Origin: Paracoccaceae bacterium
Lineage (GTDB): Bacteria; Pseudomonadota; Alphaproteobacteria; Rhodobacterales; Rhodobacteraceae
Reading direction: 5' to 3'
NCBI GenBank assembly: GCA_020637675.1
Contig: JACKKD010000001.1
Span: 1 to 64,000, forward strand
Length of the DNA stretch: 64,000 nucleotides
Positions 8,692 through 16,935 of the stretch are shown piece by piece. Within the stretch, counting starts at the first letter, position 1. Every line of letters starts with the position of its first letter. Both the position numbers and the translations under genes were made by a program. The notes beneath the pieces were generated by a model. The model worked only from the letters and a program-made list of their open reading frames with translations. It did not search any database and was not told the DNA's origin.

Positions 8692-10343
8692 GTCACATAC
8701 TCCTGTTGGGTTGATGGGGGGCCGCAGTTGATGGGGCGATCCGGGTTTATGTCTGGAATTGCCGCGATCAGCTGGGCCGTGTAGCGGCGTTCGGGCTGAT
8801 GGAAGACCCGGGCGGAAGGTCCGTCCTCGACGATCTCGCCGTGATGCATGACGATGACCCGCTCGCAGAGGTTTCGGACGATGGCGAGGTCGTGCGCGAT
8901 GAAGACCAGCGTCAGCCCGGTGCGCTGCGTCAGGTCGCGGAACAGATCGACGATCTGCGCCTGGATCGTCACGTCCAGCGCCGCGACGCATTCGTCCGCA
9001 ATGATGACGCGCGGATTGACCGCCAGCGCGCGCGCGATCCCGGCCCGCTGGCACTGCCCGCCCGACAGGCTGCGCGGCCTGCGCGCGGCAAAGCTGCGGT
9101 CCAGCCCCACGAGGTCAAGCAGCTCCCCGATCCGCGAGGGGATCTTGTCGGAGCGCGTTTCGCCTTGGGTCTTCAGAACCTCGGCCAGCGTCTGCCCGAT
9201 GGTCAGGCGCGGGTTCAGCGAGTTGAACGGATCCTGAAACACCATCGCGGCATCGCTGCGCAGGTGTTTCAGTGTCTTGTCCCGGTCTTTCGTCAGCACA
9301 TTGCCGTCGAAGGCAATGTCGCCCGCACTAACTCGCGTCAGGCCGAGCATCGCGCGGGCGAGGGTGCTTTTGCCCGAGCCGCTTTCCCCGACGATGCCCA
9401 CCGTCTCTCCCGGCCAGATACGCAGGCTGACACCCTTCAGGGCACGCACCTCGCGCTTTCCGGTCAGGAAGCCGCCGCCCACGGGGAAGCTGACGTCCAG
9501 GTCGTCGATCTCGAAGATTGGCCGGCGGTCATGCGGGTGGGTTATCACCGCATCCTCGGGGTGGGGCATCGAGGGGTGCGAGGCAATAAGCTCCCGGGTA
9601 TAGGGGTGCTGCGGCGCGGCCAGAAGCGCGCGCTTCTCGCCGACCTCCACCACCTTGCCGTGCCGCATCACCGCGATACGGTCGCAGGTCTGCGCCACGA
9701 CGCCAAGGTCGTGGGTGATGAGGATGATCGACAGCCCGCGCCGGTCGCGCAGCTCCATCAAAAGCCGCAGGATCTGCGCCTGCACTGTCACGTCGAGAGC
9801 GGTGGTCGGCTCATCCGCGATCAGGATCTCCGGGTCGCAGGCAAGGGCGATGGCAATCATCGCGCGCTGGCGCATCCCGCCAGAGAACTGGTGCGCATAT
9901 GAGGTGACGGCCCGCGCCGGATCGGGAAAGCCCACCTGGGTCAGAAGCGCGATCGCCTCGGCCCGGGCGGTCCGGTCGTCAAGGCCCTTGTGATGGCGCA
10001 ACCCCTCGCTGATCTGGCGGCCGATCGTCATTACGGGGTCGAGGTGGCTTGTCGGGTTCTGGAAGATCATGCCGATCCGCCGGCCCCGGACAGCCTGCAT
10101 GTCGCGGCCAAGGATCTCGTCGCCGTCCAGCCGCACGCTGCCTTGCGTCACACGCAGCTTGCGCGAGGGTATCAGGCCGATGATGGTGCGGCACAGAAGG
10201 CTTTTTCCCGACCCGCTCTCGCCCACCAGACCAAGGATCTCGCCCCGCTCCAGCGACAGCGAGACGTCTTCCAGCAGCGGCCGCTCTTCCCGATGGTCGC
10301 GGAAGGCGACCGCGAGGCCGGCGATCTCAAGCTGCACGCTCAT
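8688..10343 (-). CDS. Fused dual ABC ATPase of the peptide transporter (DppD-DppF type)
   Basis: The product is 551 aa and contains two complete ATP-binding cassettes in one chain, as in GsiA/YejF. The first has Walker A GESGSGKSLL, signature FSGGMRQR and Walker B ILIADEPTTALD. The second has GESGSGKSTL, signature LSGGQCQR and IIADECVAALD, where the usual Pro after DE is Cys. It powers the two permeases encoded just upstream. Its start at 10343 overlaps the preceding permease stop by four bases, and its own stop overlaps the binding-protein start by four. It acts on the cytoplasmic face of the membrane. Confidence 0.95.
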   Translation of the reverse strand: MSVQLEIAGLAVAFRDHREERPLLEDVSLSLERGEILGLVGESGSGKSLLCRTIIGLIPSRKLRVTQGSVRLDGDEILGRDMQAVRGRRIGMIFQNPTSHLDPVMTIGRQISEGLRHHKGLDDRTARAEAIALLTQVGFPDPARAVTSYAHQFSGGMRQRAMIAIALACDPEILIADEPTTALDVTVQAQILRLLMELRDRRGLSIILITHDLGVVAQTCDRIAVMRHGKVVEVGEKRALLAAPQHPYTRELIASHPSMPHPEDAVITHPHDRRPIFEIDDLDVSFPVGGGFLTGKREVRALKGVSLRIWPGETVGIVGESGSGKSTLARAMLGLTRVSAGDIAFDGNVLTKDRDKTLKHLRSDAAMVFQDPFNSLNPRLTIGQTLAEVLKTQGETRSDKIPSRIGELLDLVGLDRSFAARRPRSLSGGQCQRAGIARALAVNPRVIIADECVAALDVTIQAQIVDLFRDLTQRTGLTLVFIAHDLAIVRNLCERVIVMHHGEIVEDGPSARVFHQPERRYTAQLIAAIPDINPDRPINCGPPSTQQEYVT

Positions 10344-11182
10344 TCGTGCACCCCCATCAGGTCCGCCAGCGCGTCGCCGGTCAGCGAAAAGCCGAAGGCC
10401 AGAGTCACGATGGCAAGGCCGGGGAACAGCGTGATCCACCAGGCCTGGGTGATGAAGCCCTGCGCCTCGGCGACCATGACGCCCCATTCGGCGACGGGCG
10501 GCTGCACACCAAGGCCGAGGTAGCTGATCGCCGCACCGTTCAGGAGCACCAGCACAGCATCGGACATGACGAAGACGAGCGACCCCGCCAGCGCATTCGG
10601 CAACAGGTGCCGGAACATGATCCGCAGGCGTGAAAAGCCGAGGCTGGCGGCGGCCACGGCGAAATCCTGCGTCTTCAGCACAAGGATCTGCGCCCGGATC
10701 AGCCGCGCGTAGCTGACCCAGCCGACCAGCGCCATGGCGATGTAGAAGCTGCCCAGACCGGGGCCGAGGATGGCGATGATCGACAGCATCAGCACAAGAA
10801 AGGGGAAGGCCAGAACAACGTCGATGATCCGCATGAACAGCGCATCGACCCAGCCGCCGAAAAAACCCGCGACGGTGCCGATGCCGGTGCCGATCAGGAA
10901 GGGAAAGACGACCCCGATCACCGCAATCTGAAGGTCGATCCGCGCGCCCCAGATCACGCGGGACAGCACGTCCCGGCCGAAGTTGTCGGTGCCGAAGGGA
11001 TGCACCAGCGAAGGAGGCTGCAGCTTGGCGCCCGCGTCGTGAAGGATCGGGTCGTAAGGCGCGACGAGGGGTGCGAAAACCGCCATCGCCACGAAGGCGC
11101 CAAGGATCGTCAGCCCGGCCAGCAGCATGGGTCTGCGTCCGAACCTGGCACTCCAGCGCGGGGAAAGCGTCGTTGCCGTCAT
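10340..11182 (-). CDS. ABC transporter permease, DppC/OppC type
   Basis: The product is 280 aa with about six membrane segments and an N-terminal segment typical of DppC (PMLLAGLTILGAFVAMAVFA, then PLVAPYDP). The coupling loop contains the EAA-like motif (AAASLGFSRLRIMFRHLLPN). The region HPFGTDNFGRDVLSRVIWGA is diagnostic of the DppC branch. With the DppB-type partner it forms the channel for peptides. The four-base overlaps at both ends show a tightly coupled operon. Confidence 0.94.
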   Translation of the reverse strand: MTATTLSPRWSARFGRRPMLLAGLTILGAFVAMAVFAPLVAPYDPILHDAGAKLQPPSLVHPFGTDNFGRDVLSRVIWGARIDLQIAVIGVVFPFLIGTGIGTVAGFFGGWVDALFMRIIDVVLAFPFLVLMLSIIAILGPGLGSFYIAMALVGWVSYARLIRAQILVLKTQDFAVAAASLGFSRLRIMFRHLLPNALAGSLVFVMSDAVLVLLNGAAISYLGLGVQPPVAEWGVMVAEAQGFITQAWWITLFPGLAIVTLAFGFSLTGDALADLMGVHE

Positions 11183-12117
11183 ATCTCCACCCTCGGGTCC
11201 AGCGCGACGGTGATGATGTCGGCAAGGAAGTTGATCAGCACGGTCGCCACCGCGAAGGTCAGCGCCACGCCCTGCACGACCATGTAGTCGCGGCTGAAGA
11301 TACCCCGGACCATGAGCTGCCCGAGGCCTGGCACCGCAAAGACGCTTTCGACCACGACCGTTCCGCCGATCAGCCAGCCGATGTTGACCGCCAAGAGGTT
11401 GACTGTCGGCACCAGCGCGTTTGGCACGACATGGCGCCAGAAGACGACGCTTTCGGGCATCCCGCGTGCCCGCGCCGCTACCGCCACGTCCGACGACAGC
11501 CCCGCGATCATGCCGGCACGCAGCGACCGGGTGATCACCGCCGAAAGCGAAAGCGCGATGGTCAGCCCGGGCAGGATCAGGTGCAGGAGCTTGTCTCCAA
11601 GGCGTTCGCCGTAGCCCGAAACCGGCAGCCAGTCGAGCCGCACCGCGAAAAGGATGATCAGCATCGCCCCGAGCCAGAACGAGGGAAAGCCGATCCCGGC
11701 GGTGGAGACGATCCGGATCGCGTGATCCGCCGCCGTCCCCTGCCGCCGCGCGGAGATCGCGGCGAAGGGAACCGCGATCACCAGCGCCAGCACCACGCCC
11801 GCGACGACCAGCGCCAGCGTCGGCTCGATCCGCGTGACGATCAGTTTCAGCGTGTCGACCTTGTATAGCGTTGACTTGCCCATCTCGCCGGACGCGAGAT
11901 TCTTGAGGAAGTAGAGGTACTGCACCCACATCGGCTCATCGAGACCATATTGCGCGCGGATGTTGGCGATGGCGGTCGGGGTCGCGCGGGTGCCCAAGAG
12001 GATCCGCGCCGGATCGCCGGGTATGAGCCGGACGAGCACGAAGGTGATAATCGAGATTCCGAAAAGGACTGGGAGAAATTGGAACGGGCGGAACAGGACG
12101 AAACGGTAGCGGCGCAT
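11179..12117 (-). CDS. ABC transporter permease, DppB/OppB type; first gene of the operon
   Basis: The product is 312 aa. It opens with the DppB signature LPVLFGISIITFVLVRLIPG and has six predicted membrane segments. The EAA loop is ARARGMPESVVFWRHVVPNA. The start at 12117 follows CGGGAG, and the frame open further upstream has no membrane-protein character. It is the promoter-proximal gene of the run DppB-DppC-ATPase-binding protein-D-aminopeptidase. The operon's promoter should lie between 12118 and about 12190, next to a relic ATPase fragment. Confidence 0.94.
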   Translation of the reverse strand: MRRYRFVLFRPFQFLPVLFGISIITFVLVRLIPGDPARILLGTRATPTAIANIRAQYGLDEPMWVQYLYFLKNLASGEMGKSTLYKVDTLKLIVTRIEPTLALVVAGVVLALVIAVPFAAISARRQGTAADHAIRIVSTAGIGFPSFWLGAMLIILFAVRLDWLPVSGYGERLGDKLLHLILPGLTIALSLSAVITRSLRAGMIAGLSSDVAVAARARGMPESVVFWRHVVPNALVPTVNLLAVNIGWLIGGTVVVESVFAVPGLGQLMVRGIFSRDYMVVQGVALTFAVATVLINFLADIITVALDPRVEI

Positions 12118-12190
12118 CAGACGGCTCCCGTTGGGGCGGGGGCGTGGCAGGGCATCGCCGGTCGGACGAGAGCGGGAAGGTTCCGGTCTT

Positions 12191-12370
12191 TCACGCCGTG
12201 ACCTGACCTGCCACCAGATGCTCGCCGCCGATGTAGCGCAGGACAAGGGGCCCGAGACGGCTGCGGACGGGATGGATCGGGCTTCGCACCTTGCCGGACA
12301 GGCCCGGGCTGGACGCGCGCGCGCGCGCCGGTTCGGGCACAGGCGCCGCCTCGATCAGGCGGCGGGTATG
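12191..12370 (-). pseudogene. Relic of an OppF/DppF-type ATPase C-terminus
   Basis: About 59 codons read like the tail of a peptide ABC ATPase: HTRRLIEAAPVPEPARARA, then LSGKVRSPIHP, then GGEHLVAGQV. In intact proteins these correspond to 'HPYTRALLAAVPVPDP', 'GEVPSPI.PP' and 'GHLVAC'. The cysteine-rich segment between the last two is lost, and no nucleotide-binding domain remains upstream. It lies on the same strand and just upstream of the permease operon. It is probably a leftover of a neighbouring transporter gene cut away by rearrangement near the insertion element at 12646-13105. Confidence 0.55.
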
Positions 12371-12645
12371 GATCCCGTGACGCGAATAGAGAAGCCCAAG
12401 TCCGATCACTTGCTTCATGCCACCCCAAAAGCGAAAAAAGCCTCGCATTCCCGCCATCGCGCTCCTGCGCAAATCGGGATTCGAGGCTCGGCTGCCAGAC
12501 ATCTGCGCTTCATCAAAAGGCTTCATGGCGCTGCGGTCAAGTCCCTGATCTCTGCCGGTCACTTGCCAGCAGGAATTCAGCGGGAGCAGCACGGCGATTG
12601 CGTGTCTGATGAAGCCTCCTTGTTCTCGGGGTGGAGTACCCTCTC

Positions 12646-13105
12646 TGAAGTGGCCCACCAATTGGGATATATTTGGCCCGCAGATTGGAGAACCAGGAGA
12701 TGGCTGGGACGCGAGGGAAGGCCGAAGGCATCGTCATGAAGCTGCGGCAGGTTGAAGTGCTGCGGGGACGAGGCGTGAGCGTGGCCGAAGCGGTGCGCCA
12801 GGTCGGCATGACGCAGCAGACGCTGCTCCGGAAGCGCGGCATCCTGATCTCGATGAGCGGGCGCGGGAACTGCTTCGACAACTCGATGGTGGAAACGTTC
12901 TTCAAAACCATCAAGTCGGAGTTGATCTGGCCGGTCGCCTGGCAATCCCGCCTGCAGGCCGAAAATGCCGTCGCCAGATGCATCGACGGGTTCTATAACC
13001 CCGTCAGGCGGCACTCATCGCTCGGCTTCCAGAGACCCATCGCCTTCGAGCGGAGGGCCCGGGTAGTGAGCTAAACGCTCTCCACAAAAGCCGGGCAAGT
13101 CCACA
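12646..13105 (+). mobile_element. Internally deleted IS3-family insertion element
   Basis: This stretch holds a single short frame made of both ends of an IS3-type orfA/orfB pair. The probable left tip is TGAAGTGGCCCACC at 12646, and the right tip read inward is TGTGGACTTGCCCGG from 13105. The two share TG ends and a GCCC core, so they are plausible but imperfect inverted repeats. No target duplication could be assigned. Lacking most of orfB, the element cannot supply its own transposase and could only be moved in trans. Confidence 0.6.
12700..13074 (+). pseudogene. Fused IS3 transposase remnant (OrfA N-terminus joined to OrfB C-terminus)
   Basis: The 124-codon frame starts with an OrfA-type helix-turn-helix (MKLRQVEVLRGRGVSVAEAV, then RQVGMTQQT). 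After residue about 41 it jumps to the end of OrfB: SGRGNCFDNSMVETFFKTIK, then FYNPVRRHSSLGFQ and PIAFER. The last acidic residues of the DDE site are present, while the first aspartate and the rest of the catalytic core are missing. The in-frame join means that a deletion, and not a frameshift, removed roughly 250 codons. A protein could be made but would lack catalysis. Confidence 0.8.
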
Positions 13106-13424
13106 TTCGGACCTCCTCGTCCTCGGAGACCGGCAGACGTCAGATCGTAGCTTTTGTCACCGTCCGATGTTCGGGCAGTTGGCCAGCCAGACCCGCTCCC
13201 ACAGCGGCACACAACGCCTCCCGTCATGAGAGCCGGGCTTGGCCGGACCGGGCGCACGAAGGGTTCGTCGAACAAGAACGCATGTCCGAGGGAGCGCGCA
13301 GGAGCGCGGAGCGCCCCGAGGCGACCGGGCAATTTTTCCCGCCGTCATGTCGGCCGGCCGGTCGGGACGGATGGCCTTTCAAATCGCTGGGCACTGGTTC
13401 AGACTTGAATCGAGAGGTGCGGCC
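13106..13424. other. Intergenic stretch between IS remnant and small membrane protein
   Basis: I see no family motif or convincing coding frame. Frames that cross it change character at 13425, where the real membrane protein starts. Confidence 0.55.
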
Positions 13425-13790
13425 ATGACACCAAGTGAGTCCAGGAAATCACTGTTATCACTGTTCTTCGCTCCTGAACTGCGAGCATGGCGTGGGCGGA
13501 TGCCCTTGGCCGTAGTTTTCTGGGGATATGGCGTTGCGACGAGCATGGCTCTCGTCATTCTTCACGCAACCGCGCTCGACGCGGGACAATTGGCCTTTCA
13601 GCAAGTCCTGATCGTGGTTTCGGCGGCCTACACGATCTGGATTCTGGTCGCGATCTGGCGGTGCGCGCCGAACGCCGCTCCATTCTGGGGGGTTCTTGCA
13701 AGATGGTCGACCATCGCCTGGGGACTGAATACAGCATTTGTCCTTCTCTTTCTCCAGATCGAGTTGGCGCTCAGATTTGCACGTGGATAA
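13425..13790 (+). CDS. Small integral membrane protein, function unknown
   Basis: The product is 121 aa. It has a short polar N-terminus, then three hydrophobic segments at about residues 27-47, 57-78 and 90-115. The ATG at 13425 follows CGAGAGG. It is not recognised as a named family. Its stop codon region (GTGGATAA) overlaps the likely GTG start of the transporter gene that follows, so the two proteins are probably made together. It could be an accessory subunit of that transporter; this is inference from position only. Confidence 0.7.
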   Translation: MTPSESRKSLLSLFFAPELRAWRGRMPLAVVFWGYGVATSMALVILHATALDAGQLAFQQVLIVVSAAYTIWILVAIWRCAPNAAPFWGVLARWSTIAWGLNTAFVLLFLQIELALRFARG

Positions 13791-14856
13791 ATTGACCTCG
13801 ACCAACAGGACGGTCGGGCCTGCTGGCGCGAGACAGCTTCTGCTCGATGGTGCGGCCTCGCTGTTTCCGGGTTATTTCGCACTTGTCATGGCGACCGGGG
13901 TTGTGTCGATCGCCTGCCATTTCATGGGGCTGCGCCCGATCGCGCTGGCGCTGATCGCGGTCAACTGGATCGCCTGGCCGGTGCTCTGGGCCCTGACGAT
14001 CCTTCGGGCCGTGCGGTTCCGTGCCGAACTTGTCCGCGACCTGTCGGATCACCAGCGCGCGCCCGGCTTCTTCACCATCGTGGCCGGCACCTGCGTTCTG
14101 GGCACGCAGAACGTGGTGGTGATCGGAGCCCGCGACGTCGGGACGGCGCTGTGGTGGCTGGGACTGATCCTGTGGTTCGCGATCATGTACAGCTTCTTCA
14201 CCGCGGTCACGGTGCGCGCGCGCAAGCCGACGCTCAAGCGCGGGATCAACGGAGCATGGCTCATCGCGGCGGTCTCGACCCAGTCGGTGGTCGTGTTGCG
14301 GGGCGTGATAGACGTGGGCGCGCCTCCGTCCGAGTTGATCCAGTTCCAGGTGATCGCGATGTTCCTGATCGGCTGCATGCTTTATCTCGCGATCATCCCG
14401 CTGATCTTCTACCGCCTGACCTTCGTGCCGATGAGCCACGAGGACTTCAGCCCGCCCTACTGGATCAACATGGGGGCAGTGGCGATCACCGCGCTTGCGG
14501 GCTCGATCCTGCTCCTGCGCGGCGAGACCTGGCCGCTCCTCGGACCGCTCATCCCATTCCTGCGCGGCTTCACCTTTTTCTTCTGGGCGGTGGCGAGCTG
14601 GTGGATACCGTTCCTCTTCGCGCTGATGACCTGGCGCTATGTCTGGATGCGCGACCGCTTCACCTACGAGCCGGCGGTGTGGGGCATGGTGTTCCCGCTC
14701 GGGATGTATACCACTAGCACCTACCAGTTCGACCACGCCATGGGCTACGGCTTCCTCGATCCCATCCCCAAGGTGCTGGTCTATGTCGCGCTCACGGCCT
14801 GGGTGCTGGGCATGACCGGGCTGCTCCGCAGGCTGGCGCGTGCACTGCGGCGGTGA
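13783..14856 (+). CDS. TDT-family transporter (tellurite resistance TehA / C4-dicarboxylate / SLAC1-like)
   Basis: From the GTG at 13783 the product is 357 aa with about ten membrane segments. It begins with the family's typical 'LFPGYFALVMATGVVSIACH'. Members include TehA, the Mae1 malate carrier and plant SLAC1 anion channels, so it probably moves an anion across the inner membrane. The substrate cannot be read from the sequence. A longer start at TTG 13738 is possible, but the GTG overlaps the end of the upstream small membrane protein gene, which suggests coupling. No clear ribosome site is visible. Confidence 0.85.
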   Translation: MDKLTSTNRTVGPAGARQLLLDGAASLFPGYFALVMATGVVSIACHFMGLRPIALALIAVNWIAWPVLWALTILRAVRFRAELVRDLSDHQRAPGFFTIVAGTCVLGTQNVVVIGARDVGTALWWLGLILWFAIMYSFFTAVTVRARKPTLKRGINGAWLIAAVSTQSVVVLRGVIDVGAPPSELIQFQVIAMFLIGCMLYLAIIPLIFYRLTFVPMSHEDFSPPYWINMGAVAITALAGSILLLRGETWPLLGPLIPFLRGFTFFFWAVASWWIPFLFALMTWRYVWMRDRFTYEPAVWGMVFPLGMYTTSTYQFDHAMGYGFLDPIPKVLVYVALTAWVLGMTGLLRRLARALRR

Positions 14857-14924
14857 TCCGGACTCCGGAGCGCGCCCGATCAGCTCCGGGACGGGCAGGA
14901 CCGCGATCAGCCCTACGGTGGCGA

Positions 14925-15521
14925 TCAGCAGCCCCGTTCCAAGCGGGGCCTCCGGTCCGCGGGCCAGTCGGCGTTGCAGACCCCGAAGGGCGCGGCGAGC
15001 GGCATCCAGCCCATGACCGCGAGTATTGCCGCGGCGTAGGCGTGCAGGAGGCCGCCCTCACCGTCCTGGATCACGACAACTGCGGCAGACTCGAGCAGGG
15101 CGGCGCGGCCTCCGCCTTCCGCGATGCCGGTGACCCGCCAGCGGAGGGATACCGCGGCAGGGCGGTCGGCGACCGAGCCAAGCAGTTCGGTGTCGTCACT
15201 CGGGCCGAAGCTGATCGACAACATACGCGCGTCCTCGGCCAGCGTCGAACCCAGTCGACCGGAAGCGGTGCCGAGCGTCGGACAGATGTGGGGGCAGGTC
15301 GCACCGACGAATTCCAGCACTGGCGCGCCGCGATACTCCTACATCCGCGTCTCGGCGCCCGTCTGGTCGCGCAACGTCACATCCGGCAGACCGCATGGTG
15401 CGGTGGCGATGTCGAGCCGCCGCGCCGCTTCGGAGGTGAGGGCGCCTCCCTGGCCGGTCCCCCACCAGAACGCCGCGGCGCCGACGGCCGCCACGGCGTC
15501 CGTTCCGAGCGCCGTGCGCAT
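14925..15521 (-). pseudogene. Broken SCO1/SenC-like gene (in-frame UAG)
   Basis: Read on the minus strand from ATG 15521, the frame gives a membrane-anchored start and GLPDVTLRDQTGAETRM, then a UAG stop at 15339-15341. In the same frame it continues as EYRGAPVLEFVGATCPHICP, with LSISFGPSDD and LLHAY further on. CPHIC fits the CxxxC copper site of SCO proteins, which assist cytochrome oxidase assembly. The usual C-terminal histidine region is absent, and after about 15050 the sequence no longer looks like the family. A nonsense mutation plus a lost 3' end make this a decayed gene. Readthrough is possible but unsupported. Confidence 0.65.
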
Positions 15522-15756
15522 GGCCCTTGCCCCTCGCACAGGTTCGCCGAGATGCGCGCGAGGAGCATCGCGATCGGCAAGAGCGTCGAGGCGAGATCCC
15601 AGCAGATGCCCGAGCGATGCAGGATCGCCAGCTCCCGCAGTCAGGTCACGAACGGCACCGGGGAGGAACTGACGTAGGAAAAGACCTGTCCGATCGCCAT
15701 CGCAATGTCCAGGCGCCACCGAAGTGCCCGGGAAACCTTCGGCAAGAATCGCCACA
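15520..15756 (-). pseudogene. Fragment of an unidentified membrane protein with an in-frame UGA
   Basis: On the minus strand one frame reads LWRFLPKVSRALRWRLDIAM, then AIGQVFSYVSSSPVPFVT, then UGA at 15641-15643, then LRELAILHRSGICWDLASTL, LPIAMLLARISANLCEG. The hydrophobic pattern on both sides of the stop is consistent with one original protein. It ends where the broken SCO-like gene begins, and they may have been partners. I cannot name the family. Confidence 0.35.
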
Positions 15757-15757
15757 G

Positions 15758-16213
15758 CTAGCGGCGCCGTGCGGCCGCGACCCATAGCGCCACGAGCGCA
15801 AAGGACAGGATCGCGTTCCAGGAGGCCATGGAGATGCCGAAAAGGCTCCAGGCCACCTCGTCGCAGCGGATCAGGGGCGCTGCCATGATCTCGTTGAGAA
15901 GGTCTTCGGCGGAACCCGACAGGCTGCCGCCGGAAGTACAGGAATCGGGCCCCTGCCAAAGTCCGCGTTCGACACCGGTATGATAGATGCCGAGCGCGCC
16001 GGTGGTGGCGGCCGCCAGTGCCCCGGCCCAGGGAAGCACCCGCCAGGCCGCGACCAGCGCCGCGAGGCCGATCGCCACCGCCGCCCAGTGCGGCCCGCGC
16101 TGCCAAAGGCAGAGCTTGCAGGGCGCGTAGCCGAGTGCCTCGAACACATGCGCCCCCGCGAGAAGGGCCGCGGAACCGCCGGCGGCGAGGAGGATGAGGC
16201 GAGATCGGGTCAT
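15758..16213 (-). CDS. dsbB: Disulfide bond formation protein DsbB
   Basis: The product is 151 aa with four membrane segments. The first redox pair is CKLC (Cys32/Cys35) in the DsbB context GYAPCKLCLWQR. The second pair is Cys92 (DSCTSGG) and Cys117 (IRCDEV). DsbB reoxidises DsbA and passes electrons to quinone in the inner membrane. Its start overlaps the stop of the preceding YqaA-type gene by four bases. The alphaproteobacterial short form of the family matches this length. Confidence 0.92.
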   Translation of the reverse strand: MTRSRLILLAAGGSAALLAGAHVFEALGYAPCKLCLWQRGPHWAAVAIGLAALVAAWRVLPWAGALAAATTGALGIYHTGVERGLWQGPDSCTSGGSLSGSAEDLLNEIMAAPLIRCDEVAWSLFGISMASWNAILSFALVALWVAAARRR

Positions 16214-16788
16214 AGGTATTTGATGAGAGCGAAGCCGCCGATCAGGAGCACCATGAAGACCGTGAACATCAACCCGAGCCGACGTTCGACGAAATCCCGG
16301 ATCGGCGCGCCATACTTCCAGAGGAGCGCCGCGACGACGTAGAACCGCAGCCCCCGCGCCACGATCGCAGACAGGATGAACACCGGCAGGCTGAGGCCCG
16401 TCCAGCCGGAGACGATGGTGATGACCTTGAAGGGGAAGGGCGTCACCCCGGCGAAAAGAACCGCCCAGGCGCCATACTGGTTGAACTCCTGCGCGAACTT
16501 CGCGCCCGCGTCGGTCTTGCCGTAGAACTCGAGGATCGGCTGGCCCACCGTGTCCCAGAGCACCGCGCCGATGAAATACCCCAGCAGACCGCCCAGCACC
16601 GAGGTCACCATCGCAACGGTGGCGACGATCCAGGCGCGGGACGGGCGCGAAATGATCATCGGAATCATGAGGACGTCGGGCGGGATCGGGAAGAACGAAC
16701 TTTCCACGAAGGAGACGATCCCGAGGGCCCTGAGCGAGTGGCGATGATCCGCGAGTCTGAGCGTCCAGTCGTAGAGGGCACGGATCAT
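16210..16788 (-). CDS. YqaA-family membrane protein (VTT/SNARE-associated type)
   Basis: The product is 192 aa with a start at ATG 16788. The N-terminal MIRALYDWTLRLADH and the block SFVESSFFPIPPDVLMIPMI are typical of YqaA. The VTT-type segment contains the 'GAWAVLFAGVTPFPFKVITI' region. There are about five membrane helices. DedA/VTT relatives act in lipid scrambling or membrane homeostasis; the role of YqaA itself is not settled. It is translationally coupled to dsbB. Confidence 0.88.
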   Translation of the reverse strand: MIRALYDWTLRLADHRHSLRALGIVSFVESSFFPIPPDVLMIPMIISRPSRAWIVATVAMVTSVLGGLLGYFIGAVLWDTVGQPILEFYGKTDAGAKFAQEFNQYGAWAVLFAGVTPFPFKVITIVSGWTGLSLPVFILSAIVARGLRFYVVAALLWKYGAPIRDFVERRLGLMFTVFMVLLIGGFALIKYL

Positions 16789-16935
16789 GCAAGGGCACCG
16801 GCTAGGTTTCTGTCGCGCCGTTAGGCCACGGCCCCGGTCTGGCGTCAAGCGCGTCCCGCCTTCCGGGCAGACGCATTCGCGGCTAGTCTGGAACCTGGGG
16901 GGCCAATTGGCGTTCGTGGTTCAGGAGGTGCGGGC

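Noticed and set aside
12131..12739. A 202-codon frame crossing the permease upstream region and the IS left end
   Set aside because: It runs through an IS boundary and the antisense of an ATPase relic; no part resembles a protein family.
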